Source: Accumulibacter sp036625275
GTDB lineage: Bacteria; Pseudomonadota; Gammaproteobacteria; Burkholderiales; Rhodocyclaceae
Assembly (NCBI RefSeq): GCF_036625275.1
Contig: NZ_JAZKUD010000032.1
Coordinates: 1 to 44,526 of the forward strand
Direction of reading: 5' to 3'
DNA length: 44,526 nucleotides
Positions 17,153 to 26,633 of this stretch are shown here, piece by piece (within the stretch, counting starts at the first letter, position 1; each line of letters starts with the position of its first letter). Both the position numbers and the translations under genes were made by a program. Below the pieces are notes generated by a model. That model made no database searches, was not told the DNA's origin, and saw nothing but the letters and a program-made list of their open reading frames with translations.

Positions 17153-17184
17153 AAGCGGGAGGGCTGTGTGCTCGTCCCGCTTTT
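17153..17184 (+). promoter_or_regulatory. carA leader hairpin followed by T4
   Basis: AAGCGGGA (17153-17160) pairs perfectly with TCCCGCTT (17175-17182) around a 14-base loop, and the 3' arm runs into TTTT (17181-17184). It lies in the untranslated leader, 58 bases before the carA start. The form suggests an attenuator or leader stabiliser; the T-run is short for a strong terminator. Confidence 0.45.
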
Positions 17185-17242
17185 GCGTATCTACAGCTTG
17201 GACTGGCGGCAAACTCAACCGCAGCCACCACAGGAGTCCTTC

Positions 17243-18400
17243 GTGTCCTTGTTACCCACTCTTCCGCCGGCGATTCTCGCACTGGCCGACGGCACGATTT
17301 TCCGCGGCCTGGCGATCGGCGCCGGAGGCTGTACCAGCGGTGAAGTCGTGTTCAACACGGCGATGACGGGCTATCAGGAAATACTGACCGATCCCTCGTA
17401 CTGTCGTCAGATCGTCACCCTAACCTACCCGCATATCGGCAACGTTGGCTGCAATGCCGAGGACTTCGAATCGCTTGGTAACCATGCTGCCGGGCTGGTG
17501 ATTCGTGACCTGCCGGTTCGGGCAGCGAATTGGCGGCTGCAGGAGACGCTGTCAGAGTATCTGCAGAAACATGGCATCGTTGCGATTGCCGGTATCGACA
17601 CGCGCAAGCTGACCCGTTTGCTGCGGGAAAAGGGCGCGCAGGCGGGCTGCATCATGGCCGTCGAGGTCGATGACCGGCGCGCGCTTGCCGAAGCAGTTGC
17701 TTTCCCCGGTCTCGCCGGAATGGACCTTGCCAGGGTGGTCAGTGTTCAGTCGTCCTACGATTGGACAGGCGGGCAATGGCGCCTGGGTGGCTATGGCGCT
17801 GCGCCGTCGCCGCTGTGGCATGTCGTTGCCTACGATTTTGGTGTCAAACACAACATTCTGCGTTTGCTGGCGGCACGTGGCTGTCGGGTGACGGTGGTGC
17901 CAGCCCAGACTACGGCGGCAGAAGTTCTCGGGCTGCAGCCGAACGGGGTGTTCCTTTCGAATGGACCCGGTGACCCTGAGCCTTGCGATTACGCGATCAC
18001 TGCGATTCGTGAAATCCTGGCCAGACGCGTACCGACTTTCGGGATCTGCCTGGGTCACCAGTTGCTGGCGCTCGCTTCGGGTGCCAGGACGATGAAAATG
18101 AAGTTTGGCCATCACGGCGCCAACCACCCGGTCAAGGATCTCCAGACAGGGCAGGTCCTGATTACCAGCCAGAATCATGGCTTTGCGGTGGACGTCGAGA
18201 CCCTGCCGGCCAACCTGCTGGCAACGCACGTGTCGCTGTTTGACGGATCCCTGCAGGGCCTGGCGCGTAGCGATCTGCCGGCCTTTTCCTTTCAGGGCCA
18301 CCCGGAAGCCAGTCCAGGGCCGCACGATATCGCCTACCTGTTCGATCGCTTTATCAAGATGATGCAAGACGAAAAGGCGAAACATGCCCAAACGCACTGA
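17243..18400 (+). CDS. carA: Carbamoyl-phosphate synthase small subunit
   Basis: Glutaminase subunit that feeds ammonia to CarB for arginine and pyrimidine synthesis. N-terminal small-subunit domain (about 1-150) and a class I glutamine amidotransferase domain with nucleophile Cys269 in FGICLGHQLLALA and the FQGHPEASPGP His/Glu segment. GTG at 17243 follows CAGGAG by 6 bases and gives MSLLPTLPPAILALADGTIF; the open frame upstream overlaps the leader hairpin and is not conserved-looking. The 3' end overlaps carB by 17 bases. Confidence 0.97.
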   Translation: MSLLPTLPPAILALADGTIFRGLAIGAGGCTSGEVVFNTAMTGYQEILTDPSYCRQIVTLTYPHIGNVGCNAEDFESLGNHAAGLVIRDLPVRAANWRLQETLSEYLQKHGIVAIAGIDTRKLTRLLREKGAQAGCIMAVEVDDRRALAEAVAFPGLAGMDLARVVSVQSSYDWTGGQWRLGGYGAAPSPLWHVVAYDFGVKHNILRLLAARGCRVTVVPAQTTAAEVLGLQPNGVFLSNGPGDPEPCDYAITAIREILARRVPTFGICLGHQLLALASGARTMKMKFGHHGANHPVKDLQTGQVLITSQNHGFAVDVETLPANLLATHVSLFDGSLQGLARSDLPAFSFQGHPEASPGPHDIAYLFDRFIKMMQDEKAKHAQTH

Positions 18401-21400
18401 CCTCAAGAGCATTCTGATCATCGGCGCTGGTCCGATCGTCATCGGACAGGCCTGTGAGTTTGATTATTCCGGTGCACAAGCCTGCAAGGCACTGCGCGAG
18501 GAAGGCTACCGGGTGATTCTGGTGAACTCCAATCCGGCCACGATCATGACCGATCCGGAAATGGCGGATGTCACCTATATCGAGCCGATCAACTGGAGAG
18601 TCGTCGAGAAAATCATCAGCAAGGAGCGTCCTGATGCGCTGCTGCCGACCATGGGTGGGCAAACAGCGCTGAATTGTGCGCTTGATCTGGCCAGGCATGG
18701 CGTTCTCGAACGCTTTGGCGTCGAGATGATCGGGGCCACCAGGGAAGCCATCGACAAGGCCGAGGACCGTGAAAAATTCAAGGCGGCGATGACCCGCATT
18801 GGTCTCGGGTCGGCTCGTTCGGCGATGGCGCATTCGCTGGAGGAGGCACTGCAGGTGCAGGCGATGATCGGCTATCCGGCAATCATCCGGCCATCGTTCA
18901 CCATGGGCGGTTCGGGTGGCGGCATTGCCTACAACCAGGAAGAATTCGTCGAAATCTGCAAACGCGGACTTGAAGCCAGCCCGACCAGCGAGTTGCTGAT
19001 CGAGGAGTCACTGATCGGCTGGAAAGAGTTCGAGATGGAAGTGGTGCGCGATCGCAAGGACAACTGCATCATCGTCTGTGCGATCGAGAACCTCGACCCG
19101 ATGGGGGTGCACACCGGGGACTCGATTACCGTGGCACCGGCGCAGACGCTGACCGACAAGGAATACCAGATCATGCGCAACGCCTCGGTAGCGGTGTTGC
19201 GCGAAGTGGGCGTCGATACCGGCGGCTCGAACGTCCAGTTCGCAATCTGCCCTCAGACCGGGCGGATGATCGTCATCGAGATGAACCCGCGTGTTTCGCG
19301 TTCTTCGGCACTGGCGTCAAAGGCCACCGGCTTCCCGATTGCCAAGGTGGCGGCAAAGTTGGCGGTGGGCCATACGCTCGATGAACTGGCTAACGACATC
19401 ACTGGTGGCAAGACCCCGGCCTCTTTCGAGCCGTCGATCGATTATGTGGTCACCAAGGTGCCCCGTTTCGCCTTCGAAAAATTCCCCGAGGCCGATTCGC
19501 GGCTGACCACACAGATGAAATCGGTGGGTGAGGTCATGGCCATCGGGCGAACTTTCCAGGAATCGTTGCAAAAAGCCTTGCGCGGCCTCGAGATCGGCGT
19601 CGACGGCTTCGATGAACGCAGTGTCGACCGCGAAGAAATCGAGATGGCACTCAGCGAGGCGCGCCCGGAACGTCTCTGGTACGTTGCCGATGCCTTCCGG
19701 ATCGGTCTGAACCTGAACGAAATTCATCGGCTGACGGCCATCGATCCGTGGTTTCTGGCGCAGATCGAAGATCTTTACAAGAAAGCGGAACGTATCCGCG
19801 GCAGGCCGCTCGCTTCCCTGTCGCGCGACGAATTGTGGTATCTCAAACGTGCCGGTTTTTCGGACAAACGGCTGGCGACCCTGATGCGGACGACGCAGAC
19901 GGCCGTTCGTGAGCGCCGCCATGCGTTGCAAATCCGCCCGGTCTTCAAGCGTGTCGATACCTGCGCGGCCGAGTTTGCCACCGATACCGCTTATCTTTAC
20001 TCCACCTATGAGGAAGAGTGCGAGGCGAATCCCGGCGATCGGAAAAAAATCATGGTTCTCGGGGGCGGCCCGAATCGCATCGGCCAGGGAATCGAGTTCG
20101 ACTATTGCTGCGTGCATGCGGCGCTCGCGCTGCGTGCCGACGGTTACGAGACGATCATGGTCAACTGCAATCCGGAAACGGTATCCACGGACTATGATAC
20201 TTCCGACCGCCTTTACTTCGAACCGCTGACGCTCGAGGACGTGCTGGAAATCGTCGCCGTGGAGAAACCGCTGGGGGTCATCGTTCAGTATGGCGGACAG
20301 ACGCCGCTGAAGCTGGCGCGTGACCTTGAAGCCAACGGCGTACCGATCATCGGCACTAGCCCGGACATGATCGACGCGGCCGAAGATCGCGAGCGATTCC
20401 AGAAGCTGCTTCAGGATCTTGGCCTCAGACAACCGGCCAACCGGACTGCCCGCACCGAACCCGAGGCGTTGCGCCTGGCAGCCGAAATCGGCTATCCCCT
20501 GGTGGTTCGTCCCTCGTATGTACTCGGTGGCCGGGCAATGGAAATCGTCCATGAGGAGCGCGACCTTGAACGCTACATGCGTGAAGCCGTCAAGGTTTCC
20601 AACGATTCACCGGTATTGCTCGACCGTTTCCTGAACGATGCCTGCGAGGTGGACGTCGATGCCCTTTGCGACGGCCAGGAAGTTCTCATCGGTGGAGTGA
20701 TGGAGCATATCGAACAGGCCGGCGTGCATTCCGGTGATTCTGCGTGTTCGCTGCCTCCCTATTCGCTGTCCACCGAGTTGCAGGATGAACTGCGCCGGCA
20801 GACGCGGCTGATGGCCATGGGGCTGAAGGTCTGTGGTCTGATGAATGTCCAGTTCGCGATCCAGAGAGGGAGGGTTTTTGTCCTTGAAGTCAACCCTCGC
20901 GCATCGCGTACGGTCCCTTTTGTTTCCAAGGCCACTGGGCTACAGCTCGCAAAGATCGCTGCCCGCTGCATGGTCGGGCAATCGCTTGCCAGCCAGGGGC
21001 TCTTTCAGGAAATCGTCCCGAATTATTTCTCGGTCAAGGAAGCCGTTTTTCCCTTCGCCAAGTTCCGCGGCGTCGATACCATTCTTGGCCCCGAAATGAA
21101 GTCGACAGGGGAGGTGATGGGAGTTGGACTCAGCTTTTCCGAAGCCTTTGTCAAGAGCCAGTCGGCGGCCAGCGTCCGCCTCCCGAGTTCGGGGCAGGTG
21201 TTCATCAGCGTCAAGGAGTCGGACAAGCCGAAGGCGGTGAATATTGCCCGTGAACTGCAGGCGGCAGGGTTCACGCTGATTGCCACACGCGGTACGGCGG
21301 CGGCCATTGCGGCAGCGGGAATTGCCGTAACGCCGGTAAACAAAGTGACCGAAGGGCGTCCACATGTGGTCGACATGATCAAGAACAACGAGATTGTCCT

Positions 21401-21599
21401 GATCATCAATACCGTGGACGAAAAGCGCAAGGCCATCAGCGACTCTCGCTCGATCCGCACCTCTGGCCTGGCGGCACGGGTGACGATCTATACGACGATC
21501 TGGGGTGCGGAAGCGGCTGCAGATGGAATCAGGAATCGTGGCGAACTGGTCGTCTATCCGATACAGGATTTGCACGCACAACTGAATCAGATTGGTTAA
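18384..21599 (+). CDS. carB: Carbamoyl-phosphate synthase large subunit
   Basis: Makes carbamoyl phosphate from bicarbonate, ammonia and two ATP. Two homologous ATP-grasp halves (about residues 1-400 and 550-935) each start with a GGGPNRIGQG/GAGPIVIGQA-type nucleotide motif, separated by an oligomerisation domain, and followed by an MGS-like allosteric domain (about 936-1071; ELQAAGFTLIATRGTAAAI). Length 1071 is normal. It overlaps carA by 17 bases, so translational coupling is likely. Confidence 0.98.
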   Translation: MPKRTDLKSILIIGAGPIVIGQACEFDYSGAQACKALREEGYRVILVNSNPATIMTDPEMADVTYIEPINWRVVEKIISKERPDALLPTMGGQTALNCALDLARHGVLERFGVEMIGATREAIDKAEDREKFKAAMTRIGLGSARSAMAHSLEEALQVQAMIGYPAIIRPSFTMGGSGGGIAYNQEEFVEICKRGLEASPTSELLIEESLIGWKEFEMEVVRDRKDNCIIVCAIENLDPMGVHTGDSITVAPAQTLTDKEYQIMRNASVAVLREVGVDTGGSNVQFAICPQTGRMIVIEMNPRVSRSSALASKATGFPIAKVAAKLAVGHTLDELANDITGGKTPASFEPSIDYVVTKVPRFAFEKFPEADSRLTTQMKSVGEVMAIGRTFQESLQKALRGLEIGVDGFDERSVDREEIEMALSEARPERLWYVADAFRIGLNLNEIHRLTAIDPWFLAQIEDLYKKAERIRGRPLASLSRDELWYLKRAGFSDKRLATLMRTTQTAVRERRHALQIRPVFKRVDTCAAEFATDTAYLYSTYEEECEANPGDRKKIMVLGGGPNRIGQGIEFDYCCVHAALALRADGYETIMVNCNPETVSTDYDTSDRLYFEPLTLEDVLEIVAVEKPLGVIVQYGGQTPLKLARDLEANGVPIIGTSPDMIDAAEDRERFQKLLQDLGLRQPANRTARTEPEALRLAAEIGYPLVVRPSYVLGGRAMEIVHEERDLERYMREAVKVSNDSPVLLDRFLNDACEVDVDALCDGQEVLIGGVMEHIEQAGVHSGDSACSLPPYSLSTELQDELRRQTRLMAMGLKVCGLMNVQFAIQRGRVFVLEVNPRASRTVPFVSKATGLQLAKIAARCMVGQSLASQGLFQEIVPNYFSVKEAVFPFAKFRGVDTILGPEMKSTGEVMGVGLSFSEAFVKSQSAASVRLPSSGQVFISVKESDKPKAVNIARELQAAGFTLIATRGTAAAIAAAGIAVTPVNKVTEGRPHVVDMIKNNEIVLIINTVDEKRKAISDSRSIRTSGLAARVTIYTTIWGAEAAADGIRNRGELVVYPIQDLHAQLNQIG

Positions 21600-21658
21600 C
21601 CGATGGAACCGTCGAATCCGCCGATCAGGTGGGTGCCGGCAGTTTGGCAGTGAATGAG

Positions 21659-22135
21659 ATGAGCAAAATACCTGTAACCGTCAATGGCGCCGAGAAACTC
21701 CGCGCCGAACTGCATAAGCTGAAAACCGTCGAACGGCCACGCGCCATCGCGGCGATTGCCGAGGCGCGTTCGCACGGCGATCTCTCGGAGAATGCCGAGT
21801 ACGATGCCGCCAAGGAGCGGCAGGGATTCGTCGAAGGCCGCATCAAGGAAATCGAGAGCAAACTCGCGAATGCACAGATCATCGATCCGAAGCTGCTCGA
21901 CGCCGATGGACGTTGCGTTTTCGGGGCAACGCTCGATCTCGAGGACCAGGAAACCGGCCTCAGCGTCAGTTATCAGATTGTGGGTGAGGACGAGGCCGAC
22001 ATCAAGGCGGGCAAAATTTCGATCAACTCACCGATCGCCCGTGCGCTGATCGGTAAATTTGCCGGTGACATCGCTGAGGTGCAGGCTCCCGGTGGTATTC
22101 GCGAGTACGAAATCGTCGAAGTACGCTACGAGTAG
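21659..22135 (+). CDS. greA: Transcription elongation factor GreA
   Basis: Stimulates transcript cleavage in backtracked RNA polymerase. N-terminal coiled coil (about 1-75) carries the tip acidic motif GDLSENAEYDAAKE, and the C-terminal FKBP-like domain ends with the GIREYEIVEVRYE strand. Length 158 equals that of the E. coli protein with the ATG at 21659. It follows carB by 59 bases, the conserved gene order, and is 8 bases before the DUF4149 gene. Confidence 0.96.
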   Translation: MSKIPVTVNGAEKLRAELHKLKTVERPRAIAAIAEARSHGDLSENAEYDAAKERQGFVEGRIKEIESKLANAQIIDPKLLDADGRCVFGATLDLEDQETGLSVSYQIVGEDEADIKAGKISINSPIARALIGKFAGDIAEVQAPGGIREYEIVEVRYE

Positions 22136-22143
22136 GCGACCCC

Positions 22144-22608
22144 ATGCGACGCCTCGCAGATGCCCTGTACGACGTGATGCTGACCCTCTGGGTGGGTGGC
22201 CTGTGGGCGATCGGCTATCTCGTGGCGCCGACGCTGTTCGTCGTGCTGGGTAGCGACCGTCAAACGGCAGGCATGCTTGCCGGCAAGCTCTTCGAACTGA
22301 TGGGCTGGGTGGGCTTGGCCTGTGCAAGCTACCTGTTGTTGTTCATGTTGCTGCGTAGTGGCAGCGCGGTCATGCGGCGCTGGCGCTTCTGGTTGTTGCT
22401 GTTGATGCTCGTGCTTACCGCGGTCAGTCTGTTCGGACTGCAACCGCTGTTGGCGCAGCTCAAAGCCGACGCCTTGCCGCGCGAAGTGATGGAGAGCGTG
22501 TTGCGGAACCGTTTCGCCGCCTGGCATGGCGTGTCGAGCATCCTCTACCTCGTTCAGAGCGTACTTGGCTTGCTGCTCGTGACCAGTGCCGGGCGTGGCG
22601 CCCGGTAA
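22144..22608 (+). CDS. DUF4149 family membrane protein
   Basis: Inner-membrane protein of 154 residues with four predicted membrane helices (about 10-33, 50-70, 80-100 and 128-148) and a loop bearing LRNRFAAWHGVSSILYLVQS, typical of DUF4149. Function unknown. The gene often sits between greA and yhbY/rlmE in betaproteobacteria, as here. Start ATG is 8 bases after greA. Confidence 0.85.
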   Translation: MRRLADALYDVMLTLWVGGLWAIGYLVAPTLFVVLGSDRQTAGMLAGKLFELMGWVGLACASYLLLFMLLRSGSAVMRRWRFWLLLLMLVLTAVSLFGLQPLLAQLKADALPREVMESVLRNRFAAWHGVSSILYLVQSVLGLLLVTSAGRGAR

Positions 22609-22680
22609 GGTCGTGTGCTGGAAGAAAGACTCGCGCTGTTCCGGAGACGCTTTCTCTGGCGACTTCCAGTGGCAGCGGGA

Positions 22681-23040
22681 TCAGCGCTGCGAACCCTCCT
22701 GGAGGCTGCGTTTTCTGGAGCGCTGATCAATGGGTCTTGAGCGCGCTCTGGTCGCTTGGGCTGATTTGTCTGCCGGCGGACGCCAGATTACCAGAAGTTT
22801 TCCAATATGCTGGACTGGCGCTGCGTCGAGCTGGTCACAAAGTATCGAAAGAAATTGCTCTCGGACTTCCCGGTCATCGTGATAGACCCGGATCTTGATC
22901 AGTCCGTGGCTGGCGAGACTGACATTGATCTCCTTGACGACCGACTCGGAGAGACCCCTGTGGCTGATCGAGACCACGGGATGCAGGGAATGCGTACGGG
23001 CACGCAAGGCGCGGCGCTCGTCGGAACTGAGGTTGAGCAT
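22681..23040 (-). CDS. yhbY: CRS1/YhbY-domain RNA-binding protein
   Basis: Ribosome-assembly-associated RNA-binding protein. The domain spans about residues 3-92: MLNLSSDERRALRARTHSLHPVV, GLSESVVKEINVSLASHGLIKIRV and IGKLLVIWRP. A basic C-terminal tail of about 27 residues rich in Arg, Ser and Gln extends beyond the 97-residue E. coli form. AAAAAGG 8 bases before ATG 23040 supports the start; an ATG nine codons upstream (23067) is in frame. It is divergent from rlmE with a 45-bp gap, the standard arrangement. Confidence 0.9.
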   Translation of the reverse strand: MLNLSSDERRALRARTHSLHPVVSISHRGLSESVVKEINVSLASHGLIKIRVYHDDREVREQFLSILCDQLDAAPVQHIGKLLVIWRPPADKSAQATRARSRPIDQRSRKRSLQEGSQR

Positions 23041-23085
23041 GCAGGATACCTTTTTTGAAGTCTCCATTTTAACGGTTTTCGGCGA

Positions 23086-23706
23086 ATGAATCGAAGTCGA
23101 TCGAGCAATGCCTGGCTGCGTGAGCACGTCAACGACGCCTATGTGCAGCGGGCGAGGGCTGAAGGCTTCCGCTCGCGCGCCGCTTACAAGCTGGTCGAGA
23201 TCGATGACAAGGACCATCTGATCCATCCTGGCGACGTCATCGTCGACCTGGGGGCAACTCCTGGAGGCTGGTCGCAGGTCGCAGCGAAGAGAATACAGGG
23301 CCAAGGTCGTGTCATCGCCGTCGATCTGCTGGAGATGGTGCCTTTGCGCGGCGTGACCTTTGTTCGGGGTGATTTCCGCGAGCAGGAAGTGCTCGATATT
23401 CTCGGAAATCTGCTGGGGACTGAAAAAGTCGGGCTTGTTCTTTCCGACATGTCGCCTAATATATCTGGCGTCTCGGCCTGCGACCAGGCCCGCGGCATGT
23501 ACCTCGCCGAGCTGGCTCTGGAGTTCGCTCGTAACTGGCTGAAACCAGACGGCGCTTTTCTGGTCAAATTTTTTCAGGGTCATCACTTTGCCGATTTCCT
23601 GTCGGAGATGCGCAAGAACTTTAAATTGGTATCCGCGCGCAAGCCGGACGCATCACGCGATCGCAGTCCGGAAGTCTATTTGCTGGGCAGGATCCTGAAA
23701 GCGTGA
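23086..23706 (+). CDS. rlmE: 23S rRNA (uridine(2552)-2'-O)-methyltransferase
   Basis: FtsJ/RrmJ methylates U2552 in the ribosomal A site. The SAM motif VDLGATPGGWSQ (about 53-64) and the K-D-K-E catalytic tetrad Lys35, Asp121 (LSDMSPN), Lys161 (FLVKFFQG) and Glu196 (RSPEVYLL) are all present. Length 206 matches the family. It is followed by ftsH, its classic partner, after 126 bases. Confidence 0.97.
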   Translation: MNRSRSSNAWLREHVNDAYVQRARAEGFRSRAAYKLVEIDDKDHLIHPGDVIVDLGATPGGWSQVAAKRIQGQGRVIAVDLLEMVPLRGVTFVRGDFREQEVLDILGNLLGTEKVGLVLSDMSPNISGVSACDQARGMYLAELALEFARNWLKPDGAFLVKFFQGHHFADFLSEMRKNFKLVSARKPDASRDRSPEVYLLGRILKA

Positions 23707-23832
23707 ACGTGTCATCGATGTCGCTTGTACTTCAGCAGGCGCGAATCGGTTTAGAATGTATAAGTGTGAACTTGTGGAATGGCAAGGTTTCGCGAGAAAT
23801 CCCGGACCAGGCAACGTGGAAGAGGTGAAGCA

Positions 23833-25716
23833 TTGAATAACATGTTCAAGAATCTGGCAGTCTGGCTGGTGATCGGTCTCGTTTTGATGACGGTGTTCAA
23901 CCAGTTCAACAATCGCCAGGTAACCCAGTCGTCGATGGAGTACTCACAGTTTATCGAGGAAGTGGGCAAGGGAACGATCGCCAAGGTGGTCATCGAGGGT
24001 CGTGTGCTCAAGGCAACGACGACTGACGGCCGCAAACTGACCAGCTACGCGCCACCCGATCTGTGGATGGTTTCCGATCTGCTCAAACATGGGGTCAAGA
24101 TCGAGGCCAAGCCCGAGGAAGAGCAATCGTTCCTGATGAGCATCTTCGTCAGCTGGTTCCCGATGTTGCTCTTGATCGGCGTGTGGATTTTCTTCATGCG
24201 CCAGATGCAGGGCGGCGGACGCGGCGGTGCCTTTTCGTTCGGCAAGAGCAAGGCACGGCTGCTCGACGAGTCGACCAATACGATCACGTTTGCTGACGTC
24301 GCCGGGTGTGACGAGGCCAAGGAAGAAGTATCGGAACTCGTTGATTTTCTGCGCGATCCGTCGAAATTCCAGAAACTCGGCGGGCGTATCCCGAAGGGCG
24401 TGTTGCTGGTTGGCAACCCCGGTACTGGCAAGACCTTGCTTGCCAAGGCGATTGCCGGCGAGGCCAAGGTGCCTTTCTTCTCGATTTCTGGTTCCGACTT
24501 CGTCGAGATGTTCGTCGGTGTCGGTGCGGCGCGCGTTCGCGACATGTTCGAGAACGCCAAAAAACATGCTCCCTGCATCATCTTCATCGATGAGCTGGAT
24601 GCGGTGGGTCGTCAGCGCGGTGCCGGACTTGGCGGTGGCAATGACGAACGCGAGCAGACGCTCAACCAGATGCTGGTCGAGATGGACGGCTTCGAGGCCA
24701 GTGTCGGGGTCATCGTGATCGCTGCCACCAACCGTCCCGACGTACTCGACCCGGCGCTGATGCGTCCGGGACGTTTCGACCGTCAGGTGGTCGTCCCGCT
24801 TCCCGATATCCGTGGGCGCGAACAGATTCTCGTGGTGCATATGCGCAAGGTGCCGCTGTCCCCCGACGTCAAGGCGGACATCATCGCCCGCGGGACACCC
24901 GGATTTTCCGGGGCTGACCTGGCCAACCTAGTTAACGAAGCGGCCCTGTTCGCGGCGCGTGGCAACAAGCGCCTGGTCGACATGGAAGACTTCGAAAAGG
25001 CCAAGGACAAGATCATGATGGGTGCCGAGCGCCGCAGCATGGTCATGAACGAAGACGAGAGACGCAATACGGCTTATCACGAATCCGGGCACGCAGTGGT
25101 TGCCAAGCTGATGCCGAAATCCGATCCCGTACATAAGGTGACCATCATCCCGCGCGGTCGTGCGCTCGGCCTGACCATGCAATTGCCGGAAGAGGATCGC
25201 TACGCTTACGACCGCGTCTATCTGATGAGTCGGATTGCCGTGCTGTTCGGTGGGCGCATCGCTGAAGAGCTGTTCATGAACCAGATGACCACTGGTGCTT
25301 CGAACGACTTTGAACGGGCAACACAAATGGCCCGTGATATGGTCACCCGTTATGGTATGTCCGATGCACTGGGTCCGATGGTTTATGGGGAAAACGATGG
25401 TGAAGTTTTCCTCGGGCGCTCGGTCACCACGCACAAGAACATGTCCGAAGCGACGATGGAGAAGGTCGACGCGGAAATCCGCCGGATCATCGACGAGCAG
25501 TATGCTCTGGCACGTCGATTGCTCGATAGTCATCGCGACAAGGTCGAAGCGATGGCTGCGGCATTGCTCGAACTGGAAACGATCGACGCCGACCAGATCA
25601 ACGACATCATGGAAGGCAAGCCGCCAAGACCACCCAAACAGCCACCGGCGCCGTCGTCGAACAAGCCGGATCACAATGCGCCGGACGCTGCCCCCAGCGC
25701 AACCGCTCCGGCCTGA
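23833..25716 (+). CDS. ftsH: ATP-dependent zinc metalloprotease FtsH
   Basis: Membrane-anchored AAA+ protease. Two membrane helices (about 5-24 and 105-122) bracket a periplasmic domain; then AAA domain with Walker A GNPGTGKT (194-201), Walker B IIFIDELDAVGR, and SRH RPDVLDPALMRPGRFDR; peptidase domain with HESGH (416-420) and third zinc ligand Asp492. The canonical Walker A Pro is Asn here. The tail (about 597-627) is Pro/Ala-rich and probably disordered. I chose TTG at 23833 because MNNMFKNLAVWL matches relatives and AGAGGTG lies 5 bases upstream; ATG at 23842 is the alternative. The long open N-terminal extension upstream is not conserved-looking. Confidence 0.95.
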   Translation: MNNMFKNLAVWLVIGLVLMTVFNQFNNRQVTQSSMEYSQFIEEVGKGTIAKVVIEGRVLKATTTDGRKLTSYAPPDLWMVSDLLKHGVKIEAKPEEEQSFLMSIFVSWFPMLLLIGVWIFFMRQMQGGGRGGAFSFGKSKARLLDESTNTITFADVAGCDEAKEEVSELVDFLRDPSKFQKLGGRIPKGVLLVGNPGTGKTLLAKAIAGEAKVPFFSISGSDFVEMFVGVGAARVRDMFENAKKHAPCIIFIDELDAVGRQRGAGLGGGNDEREQTLNQMLVEMDGFEASVGVIVIAATNRPDVLDPALMRPGRFDRQVVVPLPDIRGREQILVVHMRKVPLSPDVKADIIARGTPGFSGADLANLVNEAALFAARGNKRLVDMEDFEKAKDKIMMGAERRSMVMNEDERRNTAYHESGHAVVAKLMPKSDPVHKVTIIPRGRALGLTMQLPEEDRYAYDRVYLMSRIAVLFGGRIAEELFMNQMTTGASNDFERATQMARDMVTRYGMSDALGPMVYGENDGEVFLGRSVTTHKNMSEATMEKVDAEIRRIIDEQYALARRLLDSHRDKVEAMAAALLELETIDADQINDIMEGKPPRPPKQPPAPSSNKPDHNAPDAAPSATAPA

Positions 25717-25785
25717 GTGGCGTAGCGGGAGGAAGCCACTGGCCCGCCAACGGCAAGTTGATCTGACACCTGTTCCGCTTTTCCG

Positions 25786-26610
25786 ATGCTGCTTCGCTGC
25801 GGGAATCATAGACTCTCTCTTGCCCGCCCGCTGGTGATGGGAATCGTCAATCTGACAGAGGATTCGTTGTCCGGTGACGGTTTGGCGAACGATACTGCCA
25901 GGGCCATCGAGCACGCTCACCGACAGATTGGCGAAGGTGCGGATATCCTCGATATCGGGGCCGAATCGTCGCGTCCAGGTGCCGTGCCGACAAGTGTTGA
26001 AGATGAACTCGGTCGCCTGCTGCCGGTGCTGGACGCCCTGGCTGGCTGTGGCGTGCCGATTTCGGTCGACACCTATAAGCCTGAGGTGATGCGCGCGGCG
26101 CTGCTGCACGGCGCTTCGATGATCAATGACATTTACGCGCTGCGTATGCCCGGCGCACTCGCAGCGGTAGCCGATAGCGATTGTGCAATCTGCCTGATGC
26201 ACATGCGCGGCGAGCCATTGACGATGCAGGAGAATCCCGTCTACACCGACGTCGTTACCGAGGTCCGGGACTTCCTACATAGCCGCCTTACCCTGGCCAG
26301 AACAGCCGGGATCGCGAGTGATCGTCTGGTCCTTGATCCGGGCTTTGGCTTTGGCAAGACATTGCACCACAACCTCGAAATGCTGCGTCGCTTCGCCGAG
26401 TTGACGCTGACCGGACTGCCTGTGCTGGCGGGCATATCACGCAAATCGATGCTCGGCGCCATCACTGCGCGGATGGTCGAAGACCGCCTGGCGGCCAGCG
26501 TCGCCGCCGCTTTGCTGGCCGCGCAACGCGGTGCGCGCCTGTTGCGTGTTCACGATGTCGCGCAGACACGCGACGCCCTGGCCGTCTGGCTCGCGGTGGA
26601 AAATCAATAA
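25786..26610 (+). CDS. folP: Dihydropteroate synthase
   Basis: Joins p-aminobenzoate to the pterin pyrophosphate in folate synthesis; sulfonamide target. TIM-barrel motifs: VMGIVNLT, ILDIGAESSRPGA, ISVDTYKPEVM, MINDIYALR, CLMHMRGEPLTMQ, LDPGFGFGKT and GISRKSMLG. The first substrate loop reads TEDSLSGDG where most enzymes have TPDSFSDGG. Length 274 is normal. It is 69 bases after ftsH and precedes glmM, the conserved order. Confidence 0.95.
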   Translation: MLLRCGNHRLSLARPLVMGIVNLTEDSLSGDGLANDTARAIEHAHRQIGEGADILDIGAESSRPGAVPTSVEDELGRLLPVLDALAGCGVPISVDTYKPEVMRAALLHGASMINDIYALRMPGALAAVADSDCAICLMHMRGEPLTMQENPVYTDVVTEVRDFLHSRLTLARTAGIASDRLVLDPGFGFGKTLHHNLEMLRRFAELTLTGLPVLAGISRKSMLGAITARMVEDRLAASVAAALLAAQRGARLLRVHDVAQTRDALAVWLAVENQ

Positions 26611-26633
26611 TCCGTGCAGTGCTTGTGCCTTAC

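Noticed and set aside
16961..17218. N-terminal extension of the CBS-domain protein
   Set aside because: The open frame upstream overlaps the carA promoter region; AGAAGGAG precedes the internal ATG at 16960.
19317..20552. 411-codon minus-strand frame inside carB
   Set aside because: Antisense to a fully conserved carB; codon-phase shadow in GC-rich DNA.
23707..23832. Heat-shock (sigma-32) promoter of ftsH
   Set aside because: CTTGTAC is present near 23724 but no CCCCAT-like -10 follows at the right distance; a TAGAAT at 23752 has no matching -35.
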